Source: Caballeronia sp. SEWSISQ10-4 2 (GTDB lineage Bacteria; Pseudomonadota; Gammaproteobacteria; Burkholderiales; Burkholderiaceae). From it: DNA of 58,886 nucleotides. The position numbers and the translations under genes were made by a program. A model generated the notes under the pieces. That model was not told the DNA's origin, made no database searches, and saw only the letters and a program-made list of their open reading frames with translations. Below, in pieces: positions 25,850-38,698 of the stretch (the stretch's first letter is position 1; each line of letters begins with the position of its first letter). The stretch is from positions 1 to 58,886 of the forward strand of contig NZ_JALPRJ010000053.1 of assembly GCF_030464885.1 (NCBI RefSeq), read 5' to 3'.

Positions 25850-25981
25850 CTTCGAGCGCAACAAACATGCATCGGATGCAATCAAGTTGCAACGTCTTGT
25901 CGCAAAATGAAAACAACTGGCAAGGATGACGTAACACTCCGGTAAAATCGCCAGCGTTTTGGCCATCCTGGAACGAGTGCG

Positions 25982-28900
25982 ATGATCCGCGTCATAAAAA
26001 AACAACGCTGGACGCTGGCGACGCTCACCGCCCTCTCCCTGCTCGCCATTGGTTTTCTGGGCAGCACGCATCGTGCTGACGCCGCCCGCACGCTCAGCGT
26101 GTCGCCGCAAGGCAAAGTCACGCAGGCGCGGCAAGTGGTGGTCAAGTTCGACGAAGCCATGATCGCGTTCGGCGACCCGGCCGCCAAAGCACCGGCCCAG
26201 GTGCATTGCAGCGGAGGCGCATCGGCAGGTTCCGGCCACTGGATCGACGATAAAACCTGGGCCTTCGATTTCGCGCAAGACCTCACGCCCGGCATGCGCT
26301 GTTCGGTGGCGCTGGAAGATGGCCTCAAGTCCACCGCGGGCAACGCACTGACCGGCCCACGCCAGTTCCGCTTCGAGACCGGCGGCCCGTTTGTTACTCG
26401 TGTCATGCCCGACGGCGGCGAGATAGAAGAAAACCAGATCTTCGTGCTGCGCCTGAACGGCCCCGCCACCGAAGCGTCCGCGTTGCAGAACATCTGGTGC
26501 GAATCGAACGGACTGGGCAACCGGATTCCCGTCAAGACTGTCGATACCAACTCGCGCACCGCCCTCCTCAAACACTTCCGCCTCGAAAAAGACAGCGCAC
26601 GCGTGCTCACGCTCGCCTGCCAGCAGACGCTGCCGGCCGCCACGAAAACGCAACTCGTGTACGGCGCAGGCGTGACCGGCCCGAGCGGTCTCGCAAATGA
26701 CGCGGAGAAACGCTTCGACTTCGATGTGCGCGAACCCTTCACCGCGAGTTTCTCGTGCGAGCGCGAAAACGCCAAAGCGCCTTGCACGCCGTTGCGGCCG
26801 CTGCGCATCCGCTTCAGCTCACCCGTGCCGCGTGCGGACGCCGCGAAGATCACGTTGCACGGGCCGGGCGGCACAACCTCGCCGCAGTTCGATCCCGATG
26901 AAAAAGACAACGACATCACGAGCGTCCAGTTCGCGGCACCGTTGCCTGAACACGCGGATTTATCGATAGAACTGCCGGGCGGGCTGAAAGATTCCAGTGG
27001 CCGCACGCTGTCGAACGCCGATCTCTTCCCGCTGAAGACATCGACGGCGCCGATGCCGCCGCTCGCGAAATTTTCATCGTCTACGTTTGGGATCATCGAG
27101 CGTTTCGCCGAGCCCAATATGCCCGCCATGCTGCCCGTGACGCTGCGTCACGTGGAAGCCGACCTGAAAGTGAACGGGCTCAATGCGGGCGCGTCGAGCG
27201 TGACGAAACTGCGCGTCGATGCCGATACCGAGATCCGCCGCTGGATGAAAACCGTCGATCATTTCGACGGCTTTTCGATGTCCGTCGACGAGATCAAACG
27301 GCAAATGCCGCAAGCGCTCAGCAACGGCATCAAGCCGGTCTACACGTCGACCAGCACGGCCAAGGACCCGCAGATCGATATACGTTCGCTGTCGTTGCTG
27401 GCGAAGCAGCCCGGTGTCGAAACCCTGAGCGTGCCGCAAACCGATCCGAAGGCCTTGAGGCCCTTCGAAGTAGTCGGTATTCCGCTTGCGAAACCGGGTT
27501 TCTATGTGGTCGAACTAGCATCGCCGGCGCTGGGTGCATCGCTCCTCGGCAAGCAACAAGCCATGTACGTGCGCACCTCCGTGCTCGTCACGAACCTTGG
27601 TGTGCACTTAAAGCTTGGCCGCGAAAACAGCATCGTCTGGGTGACCGCGCTTGATAGCGGCAAACCCGTGCCGAATGCGCAAGTGCGTATCACGGATTGC
27701 AACGGCGACCAGATTGCCACCACCAAGACCGACCTTCATGGCATTGCGACGATCGGCAAACCGCTGGCATCGGCGCGTCCCTGCGATGAAAACAGCATCG
27801 ACGATTCCGGCTTTTTCGTCTCGGCGCGCGTCGACGATCCGAAGACCGGACCGGATATGGCGTTTGTGCGCTCGGACTGGAATCGCGGCATCGAGTCGTG
27901 GCGCTTCAAGGTCCCGACCGACATGAGCCGCGATCAGACCACGCGCGCCACGACCGTGTTCGACCGGACGTTGTTACGCGCGGGCGAAACCGTGTCGATG
28001 AAACATTTGATGCGTGAGGAAACGCTGACTGGGTTTGAATTTCCCGCGCATCTGCCGTCGCGCGTGACGATCCGTCACGAAGGCAGCGGGCAAACCTATC
28101 ATCTGCCGCTTAAATGGGCCGCCGATAAGAGCGCCGACTCCACCTTCCCGATTCCCGCCGCCGCGAAGCTCGGTGAATACAGCGTGACGCTGGATGACGG
28201 TTCGGCGGACTCCGATTCTGACTCCGACAGCGGCGACACCGGGTCGGGGCGCACGAGCATCCAGACCGGCAACTTCCGCGTGGAAGAATTCCGCCTGCCG
28301 GTATTCAGAGGATCGATCGGCGTCCGTGATCAGAAAACCGGTGCCCTCGTGGGCGCGACCGAAGCGCCGCTCGCCGTGCAAATTGAATATGTATCGGGCG
28401 GACCGGCATCGAACCTTCCTGTGCAGGTGTCTGCGTTGATGAAGGACACATCACCGCCTTTTGCTTCGCAATTCGAATCGTTCAGCTTCGCCCCGTACAA
28501 GAAACCCGCAGACGATGGCGCAAGCGCACCGGCCGCCGAAGGTGACGACGACAGCTCCAGCGCGCAGGAAGACACCTCCACGTCGAAACTCATCGCCGAT
28601 AAAACCGCCCTGACGCTCGACCGCAACGGCACGGGAACGCTTACGCTTAAATCGCTGCCGGTGGTGGAAGCGCCGAAGCGGCTTGCGCTGGAAGCGACCT
28701 TTGCGGATCCGAACGGCGAGATCCAGACGCTGCGAGGCGACGCCACGCTCTGGCCCGCGGCAGTCGCTGCGGGCATCAAGGCAGGCGACTGGGTGTCGGT
28801 GGGCAATGCTGTGCCGGTCCAGGCGCTCGCTGTGGATTTACAAGGCAAGCCACGAGCCGGCGTTGCTCTGGAAATCCGCGGGGTTGCGCGGACCATGACG

Positions 28901-31900
28901 AGTTCACGCAAACGCATGGTCGGCGGTTTCTACGCCTACGACAACCACACTGAAACGAAAGACCTGGGCACGCTGTGCAGCGGCAAAAGCGACGACCACG
29001 GCCTGCTTTCCTGCGACGCAAAGCTGAAGGAAGCCGGCAACGTCGACTTGATTGCAGTCGCGAAGGACGGCGACGGCCGGGTCGCGAACGCGACCACGTC
29101 CGTCTGGGTCACGCGTGAAGATCAACTGTGGTTCGGTGGCGAAAACACCGACCGCATCGATGTGTTGCCCGAGAAGACAAGCTATGAGCCCGGTGAAACC
29201 GCCCGCTTCCAGGTACGCATGCCGTTCCGCTTCGCGACCGCGCTGGTGGCGGTGGAGCGCGAAGGAATCGTGGAAACAAAGGTCGTGGAACTGGATGGCA
29301 AGAACCCGACCGTCGAATTGAAGGTGCAGGATACGTGGGGACCCAACGTGTACGTCTCCGTGCTCGCGATCCGCGGGCGGATTCACGAAGTGCCGTGGTA
29401 TTCGTTCTTCACCTGGGGCTGGAAAGCGCCGCTCGATTGGGTGCACGCGTTCTGGTACGAAGGCCGGCAATATGAAGCGCCTACGCCGCTGGTCGATTTG
29501 TCGAAGCCTGCGTTTCGATATGGACTCGGTGAGATCAAGGTCGGCACGGCCGCGCATAAGCTCGGCGTGACCGTGACGCCGGATGCGAAGTCGTATGCTG
29601 TGCGCTCGAAGTCGCATGTGAAAGTGCGCGTAACGCTGCCAGGCGGCAAGCCCGCGCCGGCCGGAACGCAGATCGCCCTCGCCGCCGTCGATGAAGCCCT
29701 GCTCGAACTCATGCCGAATCAAAGCTGGAATGTGCTCGACGCCATGCTGCAACGGCGCGCGTATGGCGTGGAGACATCGACGGCACAAATGGAGATCATC
29801 GGACGCCGTCACTTCGGGCGTAAGGCCGTGCCCGCAGGCGGTGGCGGCGGACATAGCGCGACACGGGAACTGTTCGATACGCTCCTGCTCTGGAATCCGC
29901 GCGTGACGCTCGATGCGAATGGCGAAGCAACGGTCGATGTGCCGCTGAACGATGCGTTGACGAGCTTCCGTATCGTTGCAATTGGCGCCGTAGGTGCGGG
30001 GCAATTTGGCACGGGAAGCGCATCGATACGCAGCACGCAGGATCTGCAATTGATTTCAGGTCTACCGCCGCTCGTGCGCGTAGGCGACCAGTTCCGCGCG
30101 CTATTCACGCTGCGCAATACGACCGCCCGCAAGATGCAGGTGGTCGTGACGCCCAACGTACCTACGCTCGATTTGAAAGCGCAAAGCGTGGAACTCGCAC
30201 CGGATTCATCGCGGGAAATCATGTGGGACCTGAAGACGCCCGATGCCATCGGCATGGCTGCGACCGGCGCGTTGAAGTGGCAAGTGAGCGCGGCGGAACA
30301 AGGCGGTCCGAAAGCCGCCGATGCCGTCAAACTCACGCAACGCGTGGTGGCTGCAATTCCGGTGACCGTGCAGCAGGCAACGATCACCCAGGTCGACGGC
30401 ACGTTCGCGTTGCCCGTTGCGCCGCCGGACGCTGCGGTGGCATCGGCGGATGGACAGATTCGCGGCGGTATCGCGGTGACGTTGCAGCCGAAGCTCGCCG
30501 ACGGTCTGCCGGGCGTACGCCGCTGGTTCGAACGTTATCCCTATAGTTGCCTGGAGCAGCAGACATCGCGCGCGTTGGGTCTCGACGACCTCGCGCAATG
30601 GCAGACGGTGATCGCGCGCATGCCTTCGTACCTGGATCGCGATGGGCTCGCCAACTACTTCGCGCCCGCCGACGATTCGCGGCCGTACGGCAGTCCCGCG
30701 TTGTCGGCGTATCTGCTCGCCGTCAGCGATGAAGCTTCGAAAGCCGATCCCCGCTTCGCCCTGCCCGACGATCTGCGCGACAAGCTCGCGGCCGCGCTGA
30801 CCAACTTCGTGGAAGGCAAGATCGAGCGCAAGTTCTGGTCGCCGCGTCAGGATCTGGACTTCGTGAAACTATCGGCTATTGAAGCGTTGTCGCGCTACGG
30901 CCTGGCCGCGCCGCGCATGCTCGGTTCGATCACCATCGCGCCGAATCAGTGGCCGACGTCTGCGCTGCTCGATTACTACGCGATCCTTTCGCGTGTCGAT
31001 GGCATCCCGCAACGCGACGACCAGCGCGCTCAAGTCGAACAGATCTTGCGCGCGCGGCTGACGTATTCGGGCACGCGCCTGACCTTCTCCACGGCCGCCG
31101 ATGACGATCTCTACTGGCTCATGACTGGCCCGGAATCGAACGCGGCGCGCACGGCACTTCTTTTCGCCGATAACCCCGCGTGGAAGGATGAAATGCCGCG
31201 ACTGGTCGGCGGTTTGCTCGCGTTGCAGACCAACGGCGCGTGGCAGACCACTACGTCGAACCTGTGGGGCAAGCTCGCCGTGCAGCGCTTCTCGCGCGTG
31301 TTCGAAAGCACGCCGATTACCGGCCAGACGCGCATTGCGCTTGGCACGACGGAGAAAGCTGTTGCGTGGAATGCGCCTGTTTCGCCGGCAAACGCGCGTA
31401 GCGTCACGTTGCCGTGGGGCACGGGTTCGCTGAATCTCACGCAGGAAGGTAGCGGCAAGCCGTGGGCGACCATCGAAAGCCTTGCGGCCGTTGCGTTGAA
31501 AGCGCCATTCGCGGCAGGGTATCGGATCACGAAAACCATCACGCCGGTCGATCCGGCGGTCAAAGGCACGTTCTCGCGTGGCGATATCGTGCGGGTGCAT
31601 CTGGATATCGATGCTCAAAGCGATATGACGTGGGTCGTCGTCAACGATCCTGTGCCCGCTGGCGCGACGATTCTCGGTTCGGGCCTCGGCCGCGATTCTG
31701 AAGCGGCGACCGAAGGCGAAAAGAGTCCACAAGGCGCGTGGCCGGCGTTTGTCGAGCGGGGTTTCGATGGGTATCGCGCGTATTACGACTATTTGCCGAA
31801 GGGGAAATTTCAGGTGGAATACACCGTCCGGCTGAACAACGCGGGCACGTTTGGGCTGCCGCCGACCCGTGTGGAAGCGCTCTATGCGCCGTCCGTGTTC

Positions 31901-31954
31901 GGCGCAATTCCCAATGCGACCGTGGTCGTCGCGCCGCTGGCCGCCGCCAAATAA
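25982..31954 (+). CDS. Bacterial alpha-2-macroglobulin with intact thioester
   Basis: The 1990-aa protein is very large for a bacterium but normal for this family. A signal peptide (about 1-35, ending ADA) has no lipobox Cys, so it should be periplasmic rather than a lipoprotein. Macroglobulin-like beta domains follow. Then comes the thioester domain with SCLEQQTS, the reactive Cys at residue 1523 and Gln at 1526. The rest is C-terminal. A Ser/Asp-rich loop (SDSDSDSGD) lies near residue 745. Such proteins trap proteases that breach the outer membrane. pbpC follows by four bases, the conserved partner that makes peptidoglycan. This corresponds to the E. coli YfhM type rather than the thioester-less YfaS type. 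Confidence 0.92.
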   Translation: MIRVIKKQRWTLATLTALSLLAIGFLGSTHRADAARTLSVSPQGKVTQARQVVVKFDEAMIAFGDPAAKAPAQVHCSGGASAGSGHWIDDKTWAFDFAQDLTPGMRCSVALEDGLKSTAGNALTGPRQFRFETGGPFVTRVMPDGGEIEENQIFVLRLNGPATEASALQNIWCESNGLGNRIPVKTVDTNSRTALLKHFRLEKDSARVLTLACQQTLPAATKTQLVYGAGVTGPSGLANDAEKRFDFDVREPFTASFSCERENAKAPCTPLRPLRIRFSSPVPRADAAKITLHGPGGTTSPQFDPDEKDNDITSVQFAAPLPEHADLSIELPGGLKDSSGRTLSNADLFPLKTSTAPMPPLAKFSSSTFGIIERFAEPNMPAMLPVTLRHVEADLKVNGLNAGASSVTKLRVDADTEIRRWMKTVDHFDGFSMSVDEIKRQMPQALSNGIKPVYTSTSTAKDPQIDIRSLSLLAKQPGVETLSVPQTDPKALRPFEVVGIPLAKPGFYVVELASPALGASLLGKQQAMYVRTSVLVTNLGVHLKLGRENSIVWVTALDSGKPVPNAQVRITDCNGDQIATTKTDLHGIATIGKPLASARPCDENSIDDSGFFVSARVDDPKTGPDMAFVRSDWNRGIESWRFKVPTDMSRDQTTRATTVFDRTLLRAGETVSMKHLMREETLTGFEFPAHLPSRVTIRHEGSGQTYHLPLKWAADKSADSTFPIPAAAKLGEYSVTLDDGSADSDSDSDSGDTGSGRTSIQTGNFRVEEFRLPVFRGSIGVRDQKTGALVGATEAPLAVQIEYVSGGPASNLPVQVSALMKDTSPPFASQFESFSFAPYKKPADDGASAPAAEGDDDSSSAQEDTSTSKLIADKTALTLDRNGTGTLTLKSLPVVEAPKRLALEATFADPNGEIQTLRGDATLWPAAVAAGIKAGDWVSVGNAVPVQALAVDLQGKPRAGVALEIRGVARTMTSSRKRMVGGFYAYDNHTETKDLGTLCSGKSDDHGLLSCDAKLKEAGNVDLIAVAKDGDGRVANATTSVWVTREDQLWFGGENTDRIDVLPEKTSYEPGETARFQVRMPFRFATALVAVEREGIVETKVVELDGKNPTVELKVQDTWGPNVYVSVLAIRGRIHEVPWYSFFTWGWKAPLDWVHAFWYEGRQYEAPTPLVDLSKPAFRYGLGEIKVGTAAHKLGVTVTPDAKSYAVRSKSHVKVRVTLPGGKPAPAGTQIALAAVDEALLELMPNQSWNVLDAMLQRRAYGVETSTAQMEIIGRRHFGRKAVPAGGGGGHSATRELFDTLLLWNPRVTLDANGEATVDVPLNDALTSFRIVAIGAVGAGQFGTGSASIRSTQDLQLISGLPPLVRVGDQFRALFTLRNTTARKMQVVVTPNVPTLDLKAQSVELAPDSSREIMWDLKTPDAIGMAATGALKWQVSAAEQGGPKAADAVKLTQRVVAAIPVTVQQATITQVDGTFALPVAPPDAAVASADGQIRGGIAVTLQPKLADGLPGVRRWFERYPYSCLEQQTSRALGLDDLAQWQTVIARMPSYLDRDGLANYFAPADDSRPYGSPALSAYLLAVSDEASKADPRFALPDDLRDKLAAALTNFVEGKIERKFWSPRQDLDFVKLSAIEALSRYGLAAPRMLGSITIAPNQWPTSALLDYYAILSRVDGIPQRDDQRAQVEQILRARLTYSGTRLTFSTAADDDLYWLMTGPESNAARTALLFADNPAWKDEMPRLVGGLLALQTNGAWQTTTSNLWGKLAVQRFSRVFESTPITGQTRIALGTTEKAVAWNAPVSPANARSVTLPWGTGSLNLTQEGSGKPWATIESLAAVALKAPFAAGYRITKTITPVDPAVKGTFSRGDIVRVHLDIDAQSDMTWVVVNDPVPAGATILGSGLGRDSEAATEGEKSPQGAWPAFVERGFDGYRAYYDYLPKGKFQVEYTVRLNNAGTFGLPPTRVEALYAPSVFGAIPNATVVVAPLAAAK

Positions 31955-31958
31955 CGCG

Positions 31959-34160
31959 ATGAAACGCGCCGCCCTCGCCCTTCTCGGTTGGGTCGTGTTC
32001 GCCAACCCGGCGCACGCGCTGCCGACTTTCGACGAAGTGCGCTCGGGCTGGCGCAGCTCCGACTGGGTGCTGCTCGCGCGCGATGGCGAACCGCTGCAGC
32101 GCACGCGTATCGACACGACCGAACGGCGCGGCGACTGGGTCGCGTTGCAAGATGTATCGCCGGCGTTGCGCGAGGCGATCGTCGTGTCGGAGGACAGGCG
32201 TTTTTACGAGCACAGCGGCGTCGACTGGCGCGGCGCGGCGGCGGCGGCCTGGGCGAACTTGTGGAATACGCGCACACGCGGGGCATCGACGGTGACGATG
32301 CAACTGACCGGTCTGATCGATGAAGATCGCCGGCCGGGACGACGCTCTATTACTGAGAAAGCCACGCAAACGCTCGGCGCGTTGTGGCTCGATCACGCAT
32401 GGCGCAAGGATCAAATTCTGGAGGCATACCTCAATCTCGTGCCGTTTCGTGGCGAGATCGTGGGGTTATCGGCGTTATCGCAGACTTTATTCGGCAAGCT
32501 GCCGTCCGGGTTGAATGAACGCGAAGCGGCGCTCACGGCTGCGCTGGTGCGTGCGCCGAACGCAAACTACGCGAAGGTATCGGCGCGGGCGTGCGGGATT
32601 TTGCGCGACATGAATCGCGCAAGGTCATCGGCCATGGATCCTTGCGTCAATCTCGACAGCTACGTGCAGTTGACGCTCACACGCACCGCTTCGGCCTCCC
32701 CGCGTTCCTCCGACTATGATGCGCTCGCGCCGCACTTCGCACGCCGGGTCGCCAGCGAACTGCATCCGACGGCAGGCGCTCGCATCCGCTCCACACTCGA
32801 CTCCCACCTCCAGCGCTTCGCCCGCGACTCGCTCGCGCGCACCCTGCTCGAACTCAACTCGCGCGCGCATCAACGCAACGTGCACGATGGCGCGGCGATC
32901 GTCATCGATAACCGCAGCGGCGAGATTCTCGCGTGGGTCGGCTCGGCGGGAGGGTTATCGAATGCACCGGAAGTCGATGCCGTCGTCGCGCTGCGCCAGG
33001 CTGGTTCGACGCTGAAGCCATTTCTGTACGCTCAGGCCATCGACGAAAAGCGCCTCACGCCAGCCTCCTTGCTCGACGACGCCCCGCTCGATCTCGCTAC
33101 CGGCGGCGGCCTGTATATCCCGCAAAACTACGATCACGATTTCAAGGGCTGGGTGAGCATGCGCACGGCGCTGGGGTCCTCGCTGAACGTGCCGGCCGTG
33201 CGTACGCTGGTGATGGTCACGCCACACCGGTTCGCGAAAACGCTGGTGTCGCTCGGCCTGCCGCTCACGCAAGCCGGCGATTATTACGGCTTCAGCCTCG
33301 CGCTCGGCAGCGCCGACGTGACGCTCGCGACACTCACGAACGCGTACCGGACGCTCGCGAACGGTGGCCTCACCGGGCCGATGTTCGACGTGACGGAGCA
33401 TGCATCCGCCGCTTTGGACAAGCGCATTTTCAGCCCGCAAGCCAGCTTTATCGTGACGAATATCCTCTCCGATAACAACGCGCGCACCCGTACCTTCGGC
33501 TTCGACAGCGTCCTCGCCACGCGCTTTTTCAGCGCCGTGAAAACCGGCACGAGCAAGGACATGCGTGACAACTGGGCGGTCGGCTACACATCGCGTTATA
33601 CGGTCGGCGTGTGGGTGGGCAACGCGGACGGCGCGCCTATGTGGGACGTGTCCGGTGTCACGGGCGCCGCGCCCGTGTGGGCCGCGCTGGTGAACTACCT
33701 GCACCGGCAATCGCCGAGCCGGGCGCCGGGCGCGCCAGCGGGCGTGGTGCGTACGAAGATCGTTTATCAGAACGATATCGAACCGTCGCGGGACGACTGG
33801 TTCCTGAGTGGCACGGAGATGTCGCGGATCGCTTTGTCGGCGAACGCGGAGGGCGCGAGCGCGCGCAACGGCGCGGCCCGGATCGCCACGCCCACCGACG
33901 GCACTATTTTCGCGCTCGATCCCGATATCCCAGCGGCGCGCCAGCGGGTCTGGTTCGAAAGCGCGCAAGGTGCGCCGGCGGGCAGCGTGTGGCGGCTGGA
34001 CGGCAAAGTGGCGGGGCCTTCTGCCTGGATGGCACGAATGGCGTGGCTTCCGTGGCCGGGGCATCACACGCTGGAACTAGTCGATGGCCACGGCCTGGTG
34101 GTCGATTCGGTGAAGTTTGAAGTGCGCGGCGCGTTTGCAAAAATCAAAACAAAGGGTTAA
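31959..34160 (+). CDS. pbpC: Penicillin-binding protein 1C
   Basis: The 733-aa protein has a signal anchor, then a GT51 transglycosylase domain (catalytic Glu in VVSEDRRFYEHSGVDW). Its transpeptidase domain has the SxxK site STLK within RQAGSTLKPFLYAQ and KTGTSKDMRDNW. A C-terminal BiPBP-type domain starts around residue 620. PbpC polymerises and crosslinks peptidoglycan and may repair the wall where macroglobulin acts. ATG at 31959 is chosen: it lies four bases after the macroglobulin stop and begins a signal-like sequence. The two genes are almost certainly one operon. Length is close to that of E. coli PBP1C (770). Confidence 0.93.
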   Translation: MKRAALALLGWVVFANPAHALPTFDEVRSGWRSSDWVLLARDGEPLQRTRIDTTERRGDWVALQDVSPALREAIVVSEDRRFYEHSGVDWRGAAAAAWANLWNTRTRGASTVTMQLTGLIDEDRRPGRRSITEKATQTLGALWLDHAWRKDQILEAYLNLVPFRGEIVGLSALSQTLFGKLPSGLNEREAALTAALVRAPNANYAKVSARACGILRDMNRARSSAMDPCVNLDSYVQLTLTRTASASPRSSDYDALAPHFARRVASELHPTAGARIRSTLDSHLQRFARDSLARTLLELNSRAHQRNVHDGAAIVIDNRSGEILAWVGSAGGLSNAPEVDAVVALRQAGSTLKPFLYAQAIDEKRLTPASLLDDAPLDLATGGGLYIPQNYDHDFKGWVSMRTALGSSLNVPAVRTLVMVTPHRFAKTLVSLGLPLTQAGDYYGFSLALGSADVTLATLTNAYRTLANGGLTGPMFDVTEHASAALDKRIFSPQASFIVTNILSDNNARTRTFGFDSVLATRFFSAVKTGTSKDMRDNWAVGYTSRYTVGVWVGNADGAPMWDVSGVTGAAPVWAALVNYLHRQSPSRAPGAPAGVVRTKIVYQNDIEPSRDDWFLSGTEMSRIALSANAEGASARNGAARIATPTDGTIFALDPDIPAARQRVWFESAQGAPAGSVWRLDGKVAGPSAWMARMAWLPWPGHHTLELVDGHGLVVDSVKFEVRGAFAKIKTKG

Positions 34161-34491
34161 TGAGAATCAAAGCTGGAAGCGCAAATCTGAGAAAGCAACA
34201 AATTCGACACGCTTATATCCGGGAAAGGTTAAATCTGAACCGATCCGCCCCCATCCGCCATGAGTCTGGTGATAATCGCTAAATGGAATCGAAACTGGAC
34301 AGCGGATTGGGCTCAACCGGCAAAATAATAGCCGGCGATGTTGTAAAAAATAATCCCGTCCGTGCCGGCCGAGCGTCGCTGCCATTATCCTTACCCGCAT
34401 TTTGTCCTATGCTTGTTGGGCTTCCTGGCCAGGCTTCCAGTAAGGCCGGCATCGATTCCTCCTTCTTGTTTTTCAACCTGGAGCACTTGTC
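34161..34491. other. Non-coding region between pbpC and the HhH protein gene
   Basis: This 331-bp stretch has no convincing gene. It is more AT-rich than its surroundings around 34165-34345, with several A/T runs, which would suit a promoter. No operator, RNA or terminator could be firmly recognised. Confidence 0.4.
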
Positions 34492-35079
34492 ATGCTGAAA
34501 AAGCTGCTGATGTTATTCGTGGCCCTTGCGTTGTCGATGGGAGTCGCGTTTGCGGCCGTCGATGTGAATACGGCGGACCAAACCTCCCTCGAAGCAGTTA
34601 AGGGGCTTGGGCCGGTGAAGTCGAAGGCGATCATCGACGAACGGACGAAGAATGGCCCGTTCAAGGATGCCGACGACCTCGCCAATCGCGTGAAAGGACT
34701 CGGCACGAAGTCCGTGACGAACCTGGAGCAGGCCGGGCTGACCATCGGTGGCTCATCCACGCCGCCGACCGGCACGAAGGCCAGCAAGACGCCGGCCGCC
34801 ACAAGCGCAGCGCCTGCGGCAAAATCGACAATGAAACCATCGACGGCCGCGACCCCCGCCACGCCGCCTGCCGCGACCACGGCGATGACACCGGCGACGA
34901 CGCCGGACGCGGCTTCAGCGGCAACGGGCAAGAAGGGTAAGAAAGCCAAGGCCAGCGCGGCAGCAAGTTCCAGCGCCGCGACCACGGCTACGGCCGATGC
35001 TGCGTCGGGTGCAAGCGGCGCCAAGGCATCGAAGAAATCCAAGAAAAAGAAAGCCGCGAGCGACGCGGCAGCAACCTGA
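34492..35079 (+). CDS. Secreted ComEA-like helix-hairpin-helix protein with basic tail
   Basis: The 195-aa protein starts with a clear signal peptide (MLKKLLMLFVALALSMGVAFA). A ComEA-type HhH domain follows (VDVNTADQTSLEAVKGLGPV, then KGLGTKSVTNLEQAGL), about residues 23-82. The remaining ~110 residues are Ala/Thr/Pro-rich and end in Lys clusters (GKKGKKAKA, KKSKKKKAA), like a histone H1 tail. HhH domains bind DNA backbone without sequence preference. A periplasmic DNA-binding role, as for ComEA in uptake, is likely, but the basic tail is unusual for ComEA. It stands alone, with no competence genes beside it. Confidence 0.82.
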   Translation: MLKKLLMLFVALALSMGVAFAAVDVNTADQTSLEAVKGLGPVKSKAIIDERTKNGPFKDADDLANRVKGLGTKSVTNLEQAGLTIGGSSTPPTGTKASKTPAATSAAPAAKSTMKPSTAATPATPPAATTAMTPATTPDAASAATGKKGKKAKASAAASSSAATTATADAASGASGAKASKKSKKKKAASDAAAT

Positions 35080-35278
35080 GGACGGCGACGCACTACGGCA
35101 CTGAATCGTGAGCGTGGAATGGCCATTTACGCGCAGCTCAAATTCAGGCGGCCCGGTCGCTCTGCAGCAGAAACACTCTAGCCGTTCCTCACGGGACGGC
35201 ATGTTTTCCGTTCGGCGCAGGCAAACCAGCATGACGCCGGACGGCATCTAACCAGCATCGTTTCCAAGTGAGACAGCC

Positions 35279-35731
35279 ATGAGCCTACTCGATACCCTCG
35301 CCTCCTCCTTCGGCAATTCGTCGTCTCAAGGCGGCGGCGCGCAGTCCGGCCTCATCGCCGCTGCGATGGAGTTCGTCAATAACCAGCCCGGCGGCCTGAG
35401 CGGCCTGATTCAGCGTTTTCACGAGAACGGCGCGGGCGACATCGTCTCGTCGTGGGTCGGCACCGGCGAAAACAAACCCATCAGCTCGGACACCGTAACC
35501 AACGTGCTCGGCTCGGACGCAGTTAGCCAGATCGCGCAGAAAGCGGGTCTTTCGGGCGACCAGGTGTCCGGCATGCTCGCTACCGTGCTGCCGCATCTCG
35601 TGAACCAAGCGACGCCGAACGGCGAAGTGCCGGCGGATGGCAAGCTGGACGTGGGCAGCTTGCTGGGTTCGCTCGGCGGCCTCGGCGCTCTGGCAGGCAT
35701 GTTCGGCAAGAGCGAAGAACCGAAGGCGTAA
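35279..35731 (+). CDS. YidB-like DUF937 protein
   Basis: The 150-aa protein matches the YidB family: GGLSGLIQRFHENGAGDIVSSWVGTGENKPI and LLPHLVNQATPNGEVP-like segments, with a Gly-rich C-terminal end. The family has no firmly known function. No signal peptide or membrane segment is seen. It is followed by a strong bidirectional terminator shared with clpB, which is transcribed toward it. The start is ATG at 35279 with GTGAGA just upstream. Confidence 0.85.
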   Translation: MSLLDTLASSFGNSSSQGGGAQSGLIAAAMEFVNNQPGGLSGLIQRFHENGAGDIVSSWVGTGENKPISSDTVTNVLGSDAVSQIAQKAGLSGDQVSGMLATVLPHLVNQATPNGEVPADGKLDVGSLLGSLGGLGALAGMFGKSEEPKA

Positions 35732-35761
35732 GCGTCTTTCGTCCTGGTTTTCTGCAATTGC

Positions 35762-35798
35762 AAAAAGGGGCAACGGAGTGATCCGTTGCCCCTTTTTT
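35762..35798. terminator. Bidirectional terminator between yidB-like gene and clpB
   Basis: A perfect 16-pair stem, AAAAAGGGGCAACGGA (35762-35777) with its complement (35782-35797) around GTGA, has T runs on both strands. It would stop transcripts from both convergent genes. Confidence 0.93.
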
Positions 35799-35829
35799 GG
35801 GTGAAACCGGGTTAAGCCCGGCAAGCGTC

Positions 35830-38427
<2,598 letters not shown>

Positions 38428-38454
38428 TGAGACCTCCAAATCGGGATGTGTTCA

Positions 38455-38482
38455 AAATGAGGCGTGATCCGGCACTTTCAAG
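38455..38482 (-). promoter_or_regulatory. Sigma-32 (RpoH) promoter of clpB
   Basis: On the minus strand, CTTGAAA (38482-38476) and CCTCATTT (38462-38455) are separated by 13 bp. The heat-shock consensus is CTTGAAA-N13ish-CCCCATNT. It lies 28 bp upstream of the clpB start. Confidence 0.8.
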
Positions 38483-38698
38483 CGCACTGACGGCCAAAAA
38501 CCGCATTTTTCTGCGTAATCAATGGTTGATCGGTCTGGTGGCGTCGGGGCGGTTGAGGATGCGGAAGAACGGGCGCGTTGGAAGTTAAAACGTATGTTGC
38601 CGCACGTCGGGTGCGTGCGTCGCGGAACCGTTGTGAACAGATTGCGGTTGGGGCGGCTTGGCCAGGTTTGCGGGACGAGTGTGAATCGCTCAGATCGG

